This document shows, in pieces, positions 10,144 to 18,707 of a stretch of 64,000 nucleotides of DNA. The notes under the pieces are model-generated. The model was not told the origin of the DNA and ran no database searches. It saw only the letters and a program-made list of their open reading frames with translations. How positions within the stretch are numbered: position 1 is the first letter of the stretch; every line of letters begins with the position of its first letter. This DNA is from Candidatus Poribacteria bacterium. GTDB taxonomy: Bacteria; Poribacteria; WGA-4E; WGA-3G. Location of the stretch: contig JAJDWA010000042.1 of NCBI GenBank assembly GCA_022825825.1, forward strand, positions 47,167-111,166. The letters run 5' to 3'. The position numbers and the translations under genes are program-made.

Positions 10144-11190
10144 CTAATGCACCTCAATGTGTGCTGCATCTTCTGAGACGACTTCGCCAATTACAGCAGC
10201 TTCCGGGCAATCAGCAGCGTGAAGTTCTTGGACAGCTGCATCCGCATTTTCTGCTGGCAGTGCAAATAACAGTCCGCCAGACGTCTCTGCTTCCATCAGT
10301 ATATGGTGCATCTCCTCTGAAACTGATGAGCTGAACGAGACCTTATCCGAAAGGAACTTCGTATTTGCAAGATATGCCTGCGTGTAAGTTTTCTTTGCAA
10401 CGAGTGAGGGGGCATCTTCAAAATACGGAACGGTACTGCTATCTATTTTCAGACGCACACCGTTTCCTGCTGCCATCTCCGAAGCATGTCCCAACAATCC
10501 GTAACCTGTCACATCTGTGCAGGCAGACACATCATATTTTAACATAACCGTAGATGCAGAAGCATTCAGTCGGGTCATAGATTCAACCAATTGTGGTAGG
10601 ACTTCATCACTGATTTTGTTGAATTTCAATCCCGTTGTGAGAATGCCGATACCGAGATTTTTCGTTAAAATCAGGACATCACCGGGACGCGCGCCGTAGT
10701 TTTTGACAAACTTCTCAGGATGCACAATACCGGTTACAGCAAGTCCATACATCAGTTCAGGGGAATCAACCGTATGTCCACCGAGAAGTGCTGCGCCTGC
10801 TTCAGCAGCCTTTTCAGCACCACCTCTCACAATATCACCGAGAATGGAAAGATCAAGGTCATCCCTGGGCCAACAGGTGATATTCAACGCAGTTTTCGGT
10901 GTGCCGCCCATGCTATACACATCGCTCAGTGAATTTGTGGCTGCAATCGCGCCGAATGTATAAGGATCGTCCACAATAGGAGTGAAATAGTCTACCGTAT
11001 TCACAAGGGCAAGTTCATCTGAAATACGGTATATCCCTGCGTCATCAGAAGTTTCTGTGCCAACAAGCAGATTCGGATCAGTAGATTTAGGCAGGTTTTC
11101 TAAAATGTGTGAAAGCTCGCCCGGAGCCAGTTTTGATGCTCATCCAGCACATTTGACAGTTGCAGTAAGACGGATTTTTTTGTTTGTCAT
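10144..11190 (-). CDS. selD: Selenide, water dikinase (selenoprotein, Sec17)
   Basis: Makes selenophosphate from selenide and ATP, the selenium donor for selenocysteine and selenouridine. Read from the ATG at 11190 it starts MTNKKIRLTATVKCAG, then an in-frame TGA (11140-11142), then ASKLAPGELSHILENL and continues into a complete SelD (NTVDYFTPIVDDPYTFG, CTDVTGYGLLGHA, EAETSGGLL). With TGA read as selenocysteine the protein is 348 residues, the normal length. The Sec is residue 17 and is followed by Lys20, matching the catalytic Cys17/Lys20 spacing of E. coli SelD. A plain translation would start at 11004 and lack the catalytic end. No strong Shine-Dalgarno is visible before 11190. Confidence 0.93.
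11114..11142 (-). promoter_or_regulatory. Sec UGA codon and bSECIS-like hairpin in selD
   Basis: The UGA is at 11142-11140. After 11 bases comes GGCUC-CGGGC-GAGCU: a 5-bp stem (one G-U pair) with a 5-base loop whose second base is G. The loop begins 16 bases after the UGA, within the distance range known for bacterial SECIS elements read by SelB. Stem extension below this core is poor, so the fold should be tested by a covariance search. Confidence 0.65.
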
Positions 11191-11323
11191 AATTTTGAGG
11201 TGTCCAATTGAGCAGGTCTAATTGGTTAAAGTAATTTTAAAATATCTGAATTATGTTAATACGGTAAAAGTTAGAAATCGTAAGCGCTTCAAGGAGGTTA
11301 TTTCATGCTGATTGAAGTTGGTT

Positions 11324-12223
11324 TTACGACTCAAGCTCCGCAACAACAGATTTTACATACGCAACACTTCGCCCATCTTGATGGAACTGGTCACCGTAAC
11401 GGATACCTTCAATCGCAAGATGGCCATCATAGTTCACATCTAACAACGCAGCGATTGCGAAACGATAGTCAATTTCCCCATCTGGAAGTGGAACCTGGAC
11501 GTAGATAGCAGTCTCTAAATCTGGTATATGCACACGATAGAGACTCTTGCAATGCCAATAGTTGACATGCGGTGCAAGCGCGACGATGGCGTCTTCACAC
11601 GATTCCTCTGGGATATCGTAAGTCCAATAGATGTTACCTAAATCCGGATTGATGCCAACATTCGGGGCGTCAATTAACGCAAGTAGATGTAATGCTGACC
11701 AGCTGTTGTCCACAATTGAATTTTGATGCACCTCAATGGAGATAGAAACATTCTGATCCGCAGCTACAGAAGCTACCTCAGAGACTGCAGCTGCTGTCCG
11801 TTCATAATCTATTGTGCTTGCTTGGCGGCTTGAGCCTTGCGAAACAGATTCACCACGATATGTGCCTTTGCCGTTTGGATCACGTGGCGGCGTTGTGACT
11901 GTGGAATTCACAACGTTCGCACCTATTTTTGCAGCAAAATTAACAGCATTTATCATAGCTTGTTTATTCCCAGCAGCAACGCGCGGATGTGCAGCACCGC
12001 CTCCACCCTGGACTGCTACGCACGGCATGCCTGCATCTTCAAGTTGTGTGCGGAGTGTCCCAATTTCAGCATCTGGCAAATTCATCGTTGGGAGTTCAAT
12101 ACCTTCAAATCCGATATCTTTCGCCTTTTGTAGAAACTGCTGTCTATTTTCCACATCGGAGGGAAGTCCACCTCCATCATAAGGATAAGATACACACCGC
12201 CGAAAAGCATACGCAATCTTCAT
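11324..12223 (-). CDS. Sugar phosphate isomerase/epimerase (TIM barrel)
   Basis: 299-residue xylose-isomerase-like (AP-endonuclease 2) TIM barrel: IGFEGIELPTMNL, a central SISIEVHQNS strand with the metal-ligand Glu and His, NVGINPDLGNIYW, and a C-terminal HLAIEGIRYGD. Substrate cannot be told from sequence; such proteins isomerise or epimerise sugars, inositols or related compounds. The ATG at 12223 is chosen because GGGAG stands upstream; it lies one base after the stop of the HD gene, so the two are coupled. A loop rich in Gly, Ser and Thr (residues about 110-135) is less typical. One of four such barrels in the window. Confidence 0.85.
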   Translation of the reverse strand: MKIAYAFRRCVSYPYDGGGLPSDVENRQQFLQKAKDIGFEGIELPTMNLPDAEIGTLRTQLEDAGMPCVAVQGGGGAAHPRVAAGNKQAMINAVNFAAKIGANVVNSTVTTPPRDPNGKGTYRGESVSQGSSRQASTIDYERTAAAVSEVASVAADQNVSISIEVHQNSIVDNSWSALHLLALIDAPNVGINPDLGNIYWTYDIPEESCEDAIVALAPHVNYWHCKSLYRVHIPDLETAIYVQVPLPDGEIDYRFAIAALLDVNYDGHLAIEGIRYGDQFHQDGRSVAYVKSVVAELES

Positions 12224-12224
12224 G

Positions 12225-12830
12225 TTATCTCCCTTCAAAAAGACACATCACAGCCTGTCGTAGTTGTTGAAATAAAATCTCGAATTGTTTCTGATCAGTC
12301 CCGTCACACGAACCTTTTTTATTTTGTTCTATATGTATGCGCAAACTTTCTAAAATGCTTTGGTAGTACCACGCCTGCGCCTCTAACCCACCGTGGAAAC
12401 GTTCCCATACCGCATCACCGATGTCATCGTATTCCGAAATCACAGTCCGTAGATTGTGAAGTTTGTCAGCACAAGTTACGAGACAAACCTCTGTTCCTGC
12501 GATCTTTAATGCTTCAATCCGTTCAGTCTTACGTTCTCGCCACTTTAAAGATTTATTTTCAGAACAACCGTCGACAATGTCAGCGACAGATTCGCCAAAG
12601 TTTTTTCGGATACAGTCTAACGTCAGGTCGGTGTCCTCAACCGTATCGTGCAGAATTCCTGCTATCACAACGGTTTCTGAACACCCTGCGTCCATTAACA
12701 TTAGCCCCACTGCATACGGATGCGTAATATACGGCGTGTTAGTGCCTTTCCGAAATTGTCCGTTGTGTGCTTGTGCGGCGAGTTCTATCGCTTCTTCAAT
12801 ACGGTTTTTCCGCGTACCATCTTCCGCCAT
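12225..12830 (-). CDS. HD-domain (p)ppGpp hydrolase-like protein
   Basis: 201 residues with the pattern of the SpoT/RelA hydrolase half and of small alarmone hydrolases: ELAAQAHNGQFRKGTNTPYI, THPYAVGLMLMDAG, the metal-binding ILHDTVEDT, and VTCADKLHNLR. No synthetase (RSD) or TGS/ACT domain follows, so this is hydrolase only. A role in removing (p)ppGpp is inferred from the family; other nucleotide substrates are possible. It has a promoter of its own at 12914-12943 and is coupled to the isomerase downstream. Confidence 0.8.
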   Translation of the reverse strand: MAEDGTRKNRIEEAIELAAQAHNGQFRKGTNTPYITHPYAVGLMLMDAGCSETVVIAGILHDTVEDTDLTLDCIRKNFGESVADIVDGCSENKSLKWRERKTERIEALKIAGTEVCLVTCADKLHNLRTVISEYDDIGDAVWERFHGGLEAQAWYYQSILESLRIHIEQNKKGSCDGTDQKQFEILFQQLRQAVMCLFEGR

Positions 12831-12913
12831 GCGTCCTATCGCTACTCAATTCGCGCCTATCAATGTTAGTTTGCCAAAGTCTATTAGAAATTTCAAGATT
12901 AAAACAGTGTTAA

Positions 12914-12943
12914 ATGATACACTATTTTTACGCTTTTCGTCAA
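12914..12943 (-). promoter_or_regulatory. Sigma70-type promoter for the HD gene
   Basis: On the minus strand TTGACG, an 18-base spacer, and TATCAT, about 85 bases upstream of the ATG at 12830. Both hexamers match consensus at five of six positions. Confidence 0.55.
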
Positions 12944-13028
12944 GATGTTTTTAAAAAGCTCCAGAGTTGGCATTATAGAATATCCAAAATAATTTTCAGA
13001 ACACAATGACATTTATAGGAGAAACATT

Positions 13029-14483
13029 ATGGCTACGATTGCTATTGGTGGGATCATGCACGAATCTAATACATTTAGTAATACACCTACCAATTTTGAG
13101 GCATTTTCTCACACTATTGGAGATGATCTGTTTTCGGTATGGAAAGAGACACATCATGAAATGGGTGGGTTTATTCAAGGTGCAGAAGACTATAACTATA
13201 CGACACATCCTACCGTGATGGCAACTGCCACACCTGCTGGTCCTGTAACTAATGATGCTTTTGATAAACTTACTGATATGCTTGTCCAGCAACTCAAAGC
13301 AGTGCCGAAACTGGATGGATTACTGCTTGCCCTGCACGGCGCGATGGTGGTAGAGAGTTATCCTGATGGCGATGGCGAAGTGTTACGAAGACTACGAGAA
13401 ATTTTCGGAGAATCTTTGCCGATTGTTGTTACACTTGACCATCATGCAAATGTTTCTCAGCAGATGGTAGAGAAATCAACAGCTCTCGTGATTTACAAAA
13501 CGAATCCACACATTGACCAACGGCAGCGCGGGTTACAAGCAGCAGAATTGATGATGCGTATCCTCAGAGAAAATGTCACCCCGACCCAAGCACTTACTAA
13601 ACCGCCTATGATTCTCAATATCCTATATCAGAATACAAGTGCCCAACCGATGTGTACCATTATAAAAGAAGCCGAACAATTAGAACGTGATGCTAACATT
13701 CTTGTGGCAAATGTAGCGGCGGGCTACCCTTATGCTGATGTGCCCGAGGTAGGTCCATCCTTCGTTGTTGTAACAGATAATAATCCACAACTTGCACAAA
13801 CAGAGGCAAATCGACTATCAAATATGTTGTGGAATGTCCATGACCAATTAACACTGAATCTGCCGTATGCGGCAGACGCTGTGCGGCAAGCAATTACAAG
13901 TGACCAACATCCTATAATTCTTGTTGAAATGGGTGATAACATTGGCGGCGGTTCACCTGGAGATAGCACTTTTATTCTGGCGGAGTTGTTACGGCAAAAG
14001 GCATCAGGTTTTGTTGCTGTTCTCTGTGATCCGGAGAGTGTACAAACCTGTGTTCAAGTGGGTGTCGGCAATCAAGTTTCCTTACAGGTCGGTGGGAAAG
14101 CTGATAAACAACATGGAGAGTCTGTCTCAATTCACGGCAAAGTCCACTTAATTCACGATGGACATTTTATTGAGACGGAACCGCGCCACGGTGGACAAAA
14201 ATATCACAATCAGGGATTAACAGCTGTGGTTGCTGTCCGAGACTCGTTAGTTGTGTTGACAAGCAATCGTCAAACGCCTTTTAGTCTGCAGCAGTTGCTG
14301 AGTCTCGGTATCGATCCGAAGGCGATGCGGATGATTGTTGTGAAAGCTGCAATCGCATATCGCGCTGCCTATGAACCTATTGCTGGGGAGATTATTGAGG
14401 TGGATACACCGGGATTGACGGCGGTGAATCCGCAGCATTTTTCGTATCGGCATGTTAGGCGGCCGTTGTTTCCGTTAGATTAA
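13029..14483 (+). CDS. M81 (MlrC/microcystinase C-like) metallopeptidase
   Basis: 484-residue DUF1485/MlrC family protein: GGIMHESNTFS at the N-terminus, GLLLALHGAMVVESYPDGDGE, VTLDHHANVS, TNPHIDQRQRG, then DNIGGGSPGDST before the C-terminal domain. The His and Asp residues in these motifs are the proposed zinc ligands. MlrC cleaves linearised microcystin in Sphingomonas, but most members are of unknown substrate. AGGAG lies upstream of the ATG. It is divergent from the HD gene and appears to be a single-gene unit. Confidence 0.9.
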   Translation: MATIAIGGIMHESNTFSNTPTNFEAFSHTIGDDLFSVWKETHHEMGGFIQGAEDYNYTTHPTVMATATPAGPVTNDAFDKLTDMLVQQLKAVPKLDGLLLALHGAMVVESYPDGDGEVLRRLREIFGESLPIVVTLDHHANVSQQMVEKSTALVIYKTNPHIDQRQRGLQAAELMMRILRENVTPTQALTKPPMILNILYQNTSAQPMCTIIKEAEQLERDANILVANVAAGYPYADVPEVGPSFVVVTDNNPQLAQTEANRLSNMLWNVHDQLTLNLPYAADAVRQAITSDQHPIILVEMGDNIGGGSPGDSTFILAELLRQKASGFVAVLCDPESVQTCVQVGVGNQVSLQVGGKADKQHGESVSIHGKVHLIHDGHFIETEPRHGGQKYHNQGLTAVVAVRDSLVVLTSNRQTPFSLQQLLSLGIDPKAMRMIVVKAAIAYRAAYEPIAGEIIEVDTPGLTAVNPQHFSYRHVRRPLFPLD

Positions 14484-14506
14484 AATATTCATCTCAAACA
14501 CACTTC

Positions 14507-14535
14507 TTGACAATCTCATATCGTTATGGTATGCT
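14507..14535 (+). promoter_or_regulatory. Sigma70-type promoter for the AAA-nuclease gene
   Basis: TTGACA (full consensus), 17-base spacer, TATGCT, 35 bases upstream of the ATG at 14571. It starts the defence-type island. Confidence 0.65.
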
Positions 14536-14570
14536 TACCTGTATGAGATACTACAGATGAGGAAAAGCAA

Positions 14571-16190
14571 ATGAGACGTTTTGGCACACAAGGCCCCGTT
14601 CATCCAGAGAAGCACTATGTTGTCAGTCGTTCTGCGGAACTTGATGATTTCATTGACCGCGTCAAAGACGGACGGTATATCGTTATATTCGCACCACGAC
14701 AGACAGGCAAGACTACCTTTTTTCGCAATGCACTTGATGAAATAGCAGACAACGATCCAACTTATTTCCCAATTTCATTGAATTTTGAAGTCTTTGTAGG
14801 ATCCACTTTATCTTCATTCTATGAGAATTTGTATAAAGACATAATTGAAGAAGTTATAAAAACATTTCAGAAAAGAGAACACCAATCCTTTGATGCCCTT
14901 CATCAATTCTTGAATAACAATGAAATAACTGATCATCTCTCACTCCAAAGATTTTTTGGTGAATTTGAGCGTATTTTAAAAGTTGAATATAATGTTCACC
15001 GTGTTATCCTAATCATAGACGAATTTGATGGTATCCCACAAGAAGCATTACCAGGATTTCTTCATTCACTTCGTCGTATCTATGTTTCAAATCCAACACA
15101 AAAATGTCCTTACAGTGTCGGAATTGTCGGTGTAAAAAGTATCGCACAACTCAACTATGACAGATCCATCTCCCCATTCAATATCCAAGATGAATTCAAC
15201 CTCCCAAACTTCACATGTGAACAGGTGCATGAACTCCTGCAACAGTATACAGAAGAAGTTGGACAACACTTTGAAAATGATGTAATAGAATCTATTCATA
15301 TACAGACCTCAGGCCAGCCATTTCTTGTCAACCGACTGGCACAAATACTAACGGATGAAATGGACATTCCAAAGACCAAAACAATTACGAAGACACATTT
15401 CATAAAAGCACATAATCACCTCATTCATGAGCGAAATACTAATATCGACCATCTAACAACAAACATCCGTAGAAATCGACGTTTTGAAAGAATTTTGATG
15501 AGAATAACAGCCTATGATGATGGTTTGCCATTCAACCTGCGTGATGACCAAATCAGTGAACTCGCCACTTTTGGTGTTATTAAGCAGGGAGAGGATGGCA
15601 TGTGTGAAGTTGCTAATCCCGTATACTTCTATTGTATTATTCAAACATTCAAACCGACAATAAATGGATTAGAGGAAAACTATCTCCCAGAAGACACAAG
15701 CGACGGATTTCTCGATTATCTTTCTAAGACTGGTCATATTGATATGAACGCATTACTTGATAACTTCAGAGATTTCATCGCTCGTTCTGGGTTTAACATA
15801 TTACAGGTACCTGACACCCCCCAGGAATCTGTTGGGCGACATCTACTTCTTGCCTATCTTGAGCAGTTTGTTTTGTTAGTGGGTGGATTTATGCACATTG
15901 AAGTGCAAACTGGACGTGGAAGGATAGACCTACTCATCACGCATAATCAACGAAAATATATCGTTGAAACAAAAGTGTGGAGAGGCGAAGTCAGTTATCA
16001 GAAAGGGTTGAACCAACTTGCATCATATCTCAAGTCCGAAGGGGCATCAGAGGGATATTATGTTGTCTTTGACCACCGCACAAATCCAGAACCACGCACT
16101 GAAAACCATGAAATTGATGGCTATAATATACGAAGTTATGTCATACCAGTTCTGCAGAAGCGTCCCTCAGCAGAAAGTTTTAACGATTAA
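14571..16190 (+). CDS. AAA ATPase with C-terminal PD-(D/E)XK nuclease-like domain
   Basis: 539 residues. N-terminal P-loop ATPase of the AAA_35/AAA-like type: Walker A APRQTGKTTF (about residues 41-50) and Walker B VILIIDEFDG (about 145-154), with a helical lid and winged-helix-like region. The last 110 residues hold a PD-(D/E)XK pattern: RIDLLITHNQRKYIVETKVWRG (D...ExK spread over the strand-turn-strand) and YQKGLNQLASYLKS. Such ATPase-nuclease proteins are widespread in Poribacteria, Bacteroidetes and Cyanobacteria, usually without a known role; mobile-DNA or defence functions are suspected. 14 bases separate it from the next gene, so they are likely co-transcribed. Confidence 0.82.
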   Translation: MRRFGTQGPVHPEKHYVVSRSAELDDFIDRVKDGRYIVIFAPRQTGKTTFFRNALDEIADNDPTYFPISLNFEVFVGSTLSSFYENLYKDIIEEVIKTFQKREHQSFDALHQFLNNNEITDHLSLQRFFGEFERILKVEYNVHRVILIIDEFDGIPQEALPGFLHSLRRIYVSNPTQKCPYSVGIVGVKSIAQLNYDRSISPFNIQDEFNLPNFTCEQVHELLQQYTEEVGQHFENDVIESIHIQTSGQPFLVNRLAQILTDEMDIPKTKTITKTHFIKAHNHLIHERNTNIDHLTTNIRRNRRFERILMRITAYDDGLPFNLRDDQISELATFGVIKQGEDGMCEVANPVYFYCIIQTFKPTINGLEENYLPEDTSDGFLDYLSKTGHIDMNALLDNFRDFIARSGFNILQVPDTPQESVGRHLLLAYLEQFVLLVGGFMHIEVQTGRGRIDLLITHNQRKYIVETKVWRGEVSYQKGLNQLASYLKSEGASEGYYVVFDHRTNPEPRTENHEIDGYNIRSYVIPVLQKRPSAESFND

Positions 16191-16204
16191 AATGAGAGTT
16201 GAAA

Positions 16205-16966
16205 ATGCCTTACTGTACCGTATGCAAGCAATATGCCGACTATGAATACGACATGATGCTGTCCAATGGCGAGCATCTCCATTCTTCTTGTCTGATTAAG
16301 CTGCAAATGCGATCAGATGAAATTGAGGTTGCTCTGCGTCGACAAAGTTCGCAACTCATTTTGTCTCTCTTTGCACGGGCAAAAGTTGCAGATGGGGAGG
16401 TCGCATCAGAGGATGAGGTTGAAAGGTTATCTTCTGAACTAACAAAACTAAAAAACACTTTAACCGCAATTTATGACTTCTTGCCGAGTTGGCCGCCAGA
16501 TTGGCATGAACGCAAAGGTTACCTCATCCAGCAGAACGGTTCAATCTGTTCAAGTTGCGGAGAGGAAGGAGACGTTTATCTTGTCCATGAGATTCCTTTG
16601 TGTGAAGATGGCACAAACGAATTAGACAACCTTGAATTGATTTGTAAACCATGTTACGAAAGTATGCACGGTCCAGGGGATATTTTTAGTAGTTTTACAC
16701 TGAATTCGTCTCAATCAGAGTTCGCGCCACAAGTTAAGGAGATCCAATCTGCTATTAAGAACAATTGGAGAATTCAATTTGACTATAAAAAACCGAAAGC
16801 TAAAACCTGGATGACGCGCGTGGTGATACCGGAACGACTTCTTAATATCCCGAACAGTCGTGAGTCTGGGCAGACGTTGTGTGTAGAAGGGTTTTGTGAA
16901 TTGCGTCAAGATATTCGTGTCTTTGCACTTGAGCGGATGCAAGATTTAGAATTGATCGACTATTAA
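16205..16966 (+). CDS. HNH endonuclease-like protein with C-terminal WYL domain
   Basis: About 253 residues in three parts. A small zinc site at the N-terminus (CTVC ... HLHSSC); an HNH-type zinc fold in the middle (CSSCGEEGDVYLVHEIPLC, then NELDNLELICKPCYESMHG, giving the H, N and H positions and two CxxC pairs); and a WYL domain at the end (IQFDYKKPKAKTWMTRVVIP, then LCVEGFCELRQDIRVFAL). WYL domains bind nucleic acid or nucleotide ligands and often control defence genes, here joined to a possible nuclease. The ATG at 16205 is preferred over a TTG two codons before; GAGAG stands upstream. Confidence 0.75.
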   Translation: MPYCTVCKQYADYEYDMMLSNGEHLHSSCLIKLQMRSDEIEVALRRQSSQLILSLFARAKVADGEVASEDEVERLSSELTKLKNTLTAIYDFLPSWPPDWHERKGYLIQQNGSICSSCGEEGDVYLVHEIPLCEDGTNELDNLELICKPCYESMHGPGDIFSSFTLNSSQSEFAPQVKEIQSAIKNNWRIQFDYKKPKAKTWMTRVVIPERLLNIPNSRESGQTLCVEGFCELRQDIRVFALERMQDLELIDY

Positions 16967-17017
16967 TTGGATATATTCGAATCAACGACACCCACAACAA
17001 TTATGTCAAAACTGGAC

Positions 17018-17046
17018 TTGATATCTGCTGGCGTGCATGCTATCCT
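17018..17046 (+). promoter_or_regulatory. Sigma70-type promoter for the small membrane protein and HEPN gene
   Basis: TTGATA, 17-base spacer, TATCCT with a TGC just before it (extended -10), 31 bases upstream of the ATG at 17077. It suggests the next two genes form their own unit. Confidence 0.55.
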
Positions 17047-17076
17047 GTACATATACTGCACTGAGGAGGTTCTGAA

Positions 17077-17301
17077 ATGTCCGATCAAGATTTCCGAGAA
17101 AGAGTCCTTGAATCTTTGTCACGGATTGAGGCACAAGCAAAAGAAAATAGCATACGTTTAGGAACTGTGGAACGCGATGTGGGGTGGATAAAAGGGAAAC
17201 TGGAAGGTAAGCAAGAAGGTAGCAATAAAGTGTTAAGTGTCCTCCCGTTGTGTACTGCTGTTAGTGCGCTGATTATGGCACTTATTGCTCTGATAACTTA
17301 A
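17077..17301 (+). CDS. Small coiled-coil single-pass membrane protein
   Basis: 74 residues. The first 45 are charged and heptad-like (ERVLESLSRIEAQAKENSIRL, WIKGKLEGKQEG), the last 22 are a membrane segment (SVLPLCTAVSALIMALIALIT). AGGAGG lies 7 bases before the ATG, a strong ribosome binding site. The form recalls XhlA-type phage or hemolysin accessory proteins, but no family can be named from sequence alone. It precedes the HEPN gene by 18 bases and shares its promoter; a membrane partner or effector for that gene is an inference. Confidence 0.7.
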   Translation: MSDQDFRERVLESLSRIEAQAKENSIRLGTVERDVGWIKGKLEGKQEGSNKVLSVLPLCTAVSALIMALIALIT

Positions 17302-17319
17302 AATAACTAGGGAGTACCA

Positions 17320-18654
17320 GTGAGAATCAAAGAAGAATTTAAAAGAAAAGGTTTTTTTTGGCTTCCCTCTGCACCTGATAAAAAAGTCCCTGGAACACTA
17401 ACAATATCAGATGGTGGAATTATTAATCTCGAAATCGTTGAACTGCTTGATGATGGTATAGATGTATCTTGCGATTCTGCACCTGATATTAAAGACCTCG
17501 AAACACTTTCAATATCAGACTTAGAGACTAATCATCTACAAACCGTTGAGCTGCTTGAGAATAGGACAGATACATTTTTCAATGACAATTGGACAGAACG
17601 AATTGTTGGGATTATTGAAGGTGATAAAAATGTAACACTTGACGGTTGCTTTCTCAAAACAGAATCCCCTACTGGCAAAAGATTATTAAAATCATTATCT
17701 GTAGTAGATAAAGTTTTTATTGGTGTTGCATACGAACAAGACGAAATTGCTCGTTTCAATATTTTAACTTTTTCTGTAGAAGGACTTGTCGAATGGCTTG
17801 GAATATTCCCTAAAAAAGTTGAGTGTAAATCTGAAGAAGATATTGTAACCATATCGTATCAGCAGCAGTCAGCGAATATCTTACTCTACAGTGAACTTGA
17901 CAATTGTAAAATCCAAAAACCCTATTTCAAATTGGTTTCTGAGGATGCGTATGAATTAGATGAATTAGTGTCTTTTATTCGTAAAATCACAGAATTTCTA
18001 TGTTTTGTTATGAATAAAACAGTATCCGTGGAAAGTATTAGGGCAACTTCAAAAGATCACGTTCGAGATGATGGAAAAGGAAATACTACACCTATTCCTG
18101 TGAATATCTATTATGAAAGTTTTCCTTACTCCGAAGATGAACCAAAAATCAATTTGCCCAAAATGTTGTTCGGATTTAAGGAAATACAAAACGATGCCGA
18201 GAAAAAAATTAATAATTGGATAAAAAATTCTGAAAAGTTCGCCGACGCTTTCAGGTTGTACTTTTTGGCAAAAGCAGGAACACAAACATATTTGGAAGAG
18301 AAATTTTTGACTTTGGCACAAGGTTTAGAAGCATATCATCAAAGAATAAAATCTAAAGGTACGAAGTTCGAAAATAGACTTAATAAGATAATTGAACCTT
18401 TTGAAGACATTTTTGGGACTAATGAAAAACGTCAAGCATTAATAGATAGTATTATAGTCACCCGAAATTACCTGACTCACTATGACTTATCCTTAAAACA
18501 GAAAGCCGCAAAGGGTAAAGATTTATGGATTCTTTGTCTAAAAATGGAAGTGCTTTTTGAACTTCATTTCCTCAAACTAATAGGTTTCAGTGAGGAAGAA
18601 ATTCAGTCCATCGTAGATAATTGTTACGATCTCCAGCGCAAACTTAAATCATAA
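17320..18654 (+). CDS. ApeA-like HEPN-domain protein
   Basis: 444 residues. The N-terminal two thirds resemble the ApeA N-terminal domain (FSVEGLVEWLGI, a mixed beta region), and the last 130 residues form a helical HEPN domain with the nuclease motif RNYLTH (R-x4-H, about residues 389-394) preceded by LTLAQGLEAYHQ and FENRLNKIIEP. HEPN proteins of this motif are usually RNases; ApeA itself has been described as an anti-phage protein. GTG start at 17320 with GGGAG five bases before. It is AT-rich compared with flanking genes. Function as a defence RNase is inferred from family and context. Confidence 0.72.
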   Translation: MRIKEEFKRKGFFWLPSAPDKKVPGTLTISDGGIINLEIVELLDDGIDVSCDSAPDIKDLETLSISDLETNHLQTVELLENRTDTFFNDNWTERIVGIIEGDKNVTLDGCFLKTESPTGKRLLKSLSVVDKVFIGVAYEQDEIARFNILTFSVEGLVEWLGIFPKKVECKSEEDIVTISYQQQSANILLYSELDNCKIQKPYFKLVSEDAYELDELVSFIRKITEFLCFVMNKTVSVESIRATSKDHVRDDGKGNTTPIPVNIYYESFPYSEDEPKINLPKMLFGFKEIQNDAEKKINNWIKNSEKFADAFRLYFLAKAGTQTYLEEKFLTLAQGLEAYHQRIKSKGTKFENRLNKIIEPFEDIFGTNEKRQALIDSIIVTRNYLTHYDLSLKQKAAKGKDLWILCLKMEVLFELHFLKLIGFSEEEIQSIVDNCYDLQRKLKS

Positions 18655-18690
18655 TGGTAAAACAGTAATTCCATCCTTTATTTATACACA

Positions 18691-18701
18691 CCTGCTAAAA
18701 T
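18691..18701 (+). promoter_or_regulatory. Extended -10 element, leaderless start candidate
   Basis: TGCTAAAAT ends six bases before the ATG at 18708 and no Shine-Dalgarno is present, so transcription may begin at or next to the start codon. No -35 is recognisable at 17 bases. Confidence 0.35.
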
Positions 18702-18707
18702 ACCCCC

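Noticed and set aside
11305..11508. Open frame on the plus strand with a very good AAGGAGG ribosome binding site seven bases before its ATG
   Set aside because: It runs antisense through the end of a clear TIM-barrel isomerase, is only 67 residues of His/Gln-rich sequence with no protein-like features, and has no promoter. The site is most likely chance.
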